A stretch of 7,252 nucleotides of DNA from positions 1-7,252 of the forward strand of contig JALHFZ010000078.1 in the NCBI GenBank assembly GCA_022837505.1. Direction: 5' to 3'. Shown one piece after another: positions 5,827-7,252 of the stretch (positions are counted from its first letter, which is position 1; each line of letters opens with the position of its first letter). Under the pieces are notes generated by a model, which had not been told where the DNA came from, made no database searches, and saw nothing but the letters and a program-made list of their open reading frames with translations. The position numbers and the translations under genes are program-made. Source of the stretch: Synergistaceae bacterium (lineage in GTDB: Bacteria; Synergistota; Synergistia; Synergistales; Aminobacteriaceae).

Positions 5827-6168
5827 TTAGCGATTCCGATGAAGAGCCTTATTATTCACGACTTTTTCAAGCTCATTGCCGAGCTTCTCATAGTCGCCCA
5901 AGTGCGCCCGCATAAGACTCTTCCACAACTTGCCGTGGTTCGGAACGTGGAAGTGCAGCAACTCGTGAACGATCACGTAGTCCTGAAGTTCGTCTCGCAG
6001 CTCCAGGAGGGACGCATCAAAGGTCAGCCGCCCGGCGGTCGAATACGACGCCCACTTCGTCCTCATAGGGCGTACAGATACGGACGTGACGTGCGCCTCG
6101 AACTTGCTCGCCCAGTAATGGACCCGCGCCTTGAACTTCGCCTTGTCCCTGTCCATCGTCGTGCTCAT
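5827..6168 (-). CDS. YgjP-type (M48/DUF45) zinc metallopeptidase, short form
   Basis: A 113-residue protein carrying the core of the YgjP-like metallopeptidase domain. RPMRTKWASYSTAGRLTFD (33-51) is the conserved block before the active site (compare the family's MRTRWGSCS pattern). YVIVHELLHFHVPNHGKLW (64-82) holds the HExxH zinc motif, H68-E69-H72, with H78 as the probable third ligand. Many family members are 160-240 residues, so this copy lacks most of the N-terminal part but keeps the catalytic core. The start ATG (6166-6168) overlaps the hsdR stop as ATGA, which implies translational coupling; an ATG four codons later is possible. Genes of this family are often found beside type I restriction hsdR genes. 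Its substrate is unknown; turnover of HsdR or another complex member is a guess. Confidence 0.87.
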   Translation of the reverse strand: MSTTMDRDKAKFKARVHYWASKFEAHVTSVSVRPMRTKWASYSTAGRLTFDASLLELRDELQDYVIVHELLHFHVPNHGKLWKSLMRAHLGDYEKLGNELEKVVNNKALHRNR

Positions 6169-7252
6169 TTGATCTTGTAAGCCTTTGCCAAGAGTGAGAA
6201 GAGGTTGTCCACAATCTCCGTCACCTGGTCGAGGTCGTCCACCTCAGCGTAAACCGCGAAGGTGACATCATTGCGCAGCTCCCTCAACGCTGCCTCGCTC
6301 GTCTGCCAGTTCGGGTGTGCGACGAAGGCCGCCTTGACCTTTCCGCTGACTTCCTCCGCCTTATCCACACCGGCGTCGAGCAGTGTCCGGTACACAAAGA
6401 AAGTAAACCCGTCGAAACCCTTCTCGGCCTGTTCTTTTTTTCGAGCCTCGTTCTTCTCGATTTCTGCGAAGAGATCTTTAAGGGCATCCTGCGTGTTAAC
6501 TTGCCGGTCCTCGTAACTCTCCTGCACGGCCTTAGCCCTCTCGGCCATGGCGATCAGGAACGGGTCGTCGCTGTTCTCCTCAGCGACCTTCTCGATACTC
6601 TTGATCAGATTGATGATCTTCGTACCGTCGCCGCTGTGTTTCTTCTTGATCAGTTCAATAGTCTCCGCGTTGATCTCCACAAAGTCCGTCACGGACTGGA
6701 TCGTGTCGGTCCCGACGTGCTGCTGCACCAGTTCGTTCGTCTTCTTCTGGAAGGCCCGGTCCACGTACACTTTCTTCGTGTACGCATTGCGGACCACGTC
6801 ATAGATCGCGGACAGCGTCGAGTAGGCGTCGATGAACGGCCGGAGGAACGCGTCCGGTGAGATGATCTCATAGAGCATCTCGATTTCTTTGTACTCCTTG
6901 AAAAATCCCTTGCGTCGGTCCTTGTCCCGGAAGTGCTCGATGAGGTCATCGATGTCCTTATCGTCGAAGTTCCGATTGATCAGCCCCAAGTAGTCGGGTG
7001 CTTTCTGCTCCATTTTGTTCTTGAACAGCACCTTGAGAAGCTGCAGGTCCTTGACGATGGAGTTAACCTCGTCGCTGTCGAAGGCCAACGCCTTTTCCAG
7101 CTTGTCGAAGATACCCACAAAATCGAGAACGAAGCCGTGGGGTTTGACCATTTCCTCGGCCTCGTTCTCATAAGGCCGGTTCACGCGTGCGATGGCCTGG
7201 AGCAGCGTGTGGTCCCGCATCGGCTTGTCCAGGTACATGGCGTAGAGTATAG
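6165..7252 (-). CDS. hsdR: Type I restriction enzyme R subunit, C-terminal part (5' end missing)
   Basis: The frame is open to the right edge (codons before the first internal Met at 7238 read ILYA), so only about 361 C-terminal residues of a protein usually near 1000 are seen. MYLDKPMRDHTLLQAIARVN, followed by RPY, is helicase motif VI of the SF2 translocase in HsdR. The rest is the helical C-terminal region that in known HsdR contacts the methylase core: GFVLDFVGIFDKLEKAL, FKEYKEIEMLYEIISPDAFL, KKVYVDRAFQKKTNELVQQH and a charged segment, EIEKNEARKKEQAEKGFDGF. HsdR cuts and translocates unmethylated DNA with HsdM and HsdS. Neither is downstream here, so they should be to the right, beyond the window. 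The nuclease and ATP-binding motifs also lie outside, so activity cannot be judged. The stop TGA overlaps the start of the metallopeptidase gene. Confidence 0.92.
   Translation of the reverse strand, partial: ILYAMYLDKPMRDHTLLQAIARVNRPYENEAEEMVKPHGFVLDFVGIFDKLEKALAFDSDEVNSIVKDLQLLKVLFKNKMEQKAPDYLGLINRNFDDKDIDDLIEHFRDKDRRKGFFKEYKEIEMLYEIISPDAFLRPFIDAYSTLSAIYDVVRNAYTKKVYVDRAFQKKTNELVQQHVGTDTIQSVTDFVEINAETIELIKKKHSGDGTKIINLIKSIEKVAEENSDDPFLIAMAERAKAVQESYEDRQVNTQDALKDLFAEIEKNEARKKEQAEKGFDGFTFFVYRTLLDAGVDKAEEVSGKVKAAFVAHPNWQTSEAALRELRNDVTFAVYAEVDDLDQVTEIVDNLFSLLAKAYKIK

Noticed and set aside
5803..5860. Possible second attC-like site after the metallopeptidase gene
   Set aside because: The hairpin is short and has no GTTRRRY partner box; it is below the usual attC size and was kept only as a small hairpin.
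5740..6860. Plus-strand open frames opposite the metallopeptidase and hsdR genes
   Set aside because: They mirror strongly supported minus-strand genes and contain no domain pattern.

Overview
The window joins two different kinds of DNA. The left part (1 to about 3560) looks like ordinary chromosome of a GC-rich bacterium, probably an anaerobe. It holds an hflC-type membrane-protease regulator, a stand-alone LUD-domain protein with four cysteines, a class V (alanine/serine-glyoxylate type) aminotransferase and an IclR-family regulator. This gene content and the codon bias would fit an amino-acid-fermenting anaerobe such as a member of Synergistota. That taxonomic guess is from general impression only and is weak.

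Layout of the left part: the end of hflC (1-770) and the LUD gene (811-1452) run rightward, 40 bases apart. They meet the leftward aminotransferase (1532-2689) at a strong GC-rich hairpin (1486-1522) that can serve as terminator for both strands. The IclR gene (2743-3483) lies 53 bases upstream of the aminotransferase on the same strand. A near-consensus sigma70 promoter (TTGACA, 17 bases, TATGAT; 3524-3552) drives both, so this reads as a regulator-enzyme operon.

The junction (about 3565-3827) is a decayed piece of an IS3-family transposase with frameshifts. From there to the right edge (3847-7252) base composition is visibly more mixed and the genes are of accessory type, all on the minus strand. 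In order of transcription these are: the C-terminal third of a type I restriction enzyme R subunit (HsdR), running off the right edge; a short YgjP-type zinc metallopeptidase overlapping hsdR by 4 bases; an 85-residue protein with two membrane segments; a 301-residue protein resembling the uncharacterised DUF6414 family; and a single-domain GIY-YIG nuclease. This looks like the trailing end of a restriction-modification or defence island. HsdM and HsdS would be expected beyond the right edge.

Between the DUF6414-like gene and the GIY-YIG gene lies a 231-base spacer. It holds two copies of a 13-base repeat, a 10-base palindrome and an imperfect hairpin beside a GTTAGAC motif, which together resemble, but do not prove, an integron attC site. 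The least understood parts are the two-membrane-segment protein plus DUF6414-like pair and this structured spacer.
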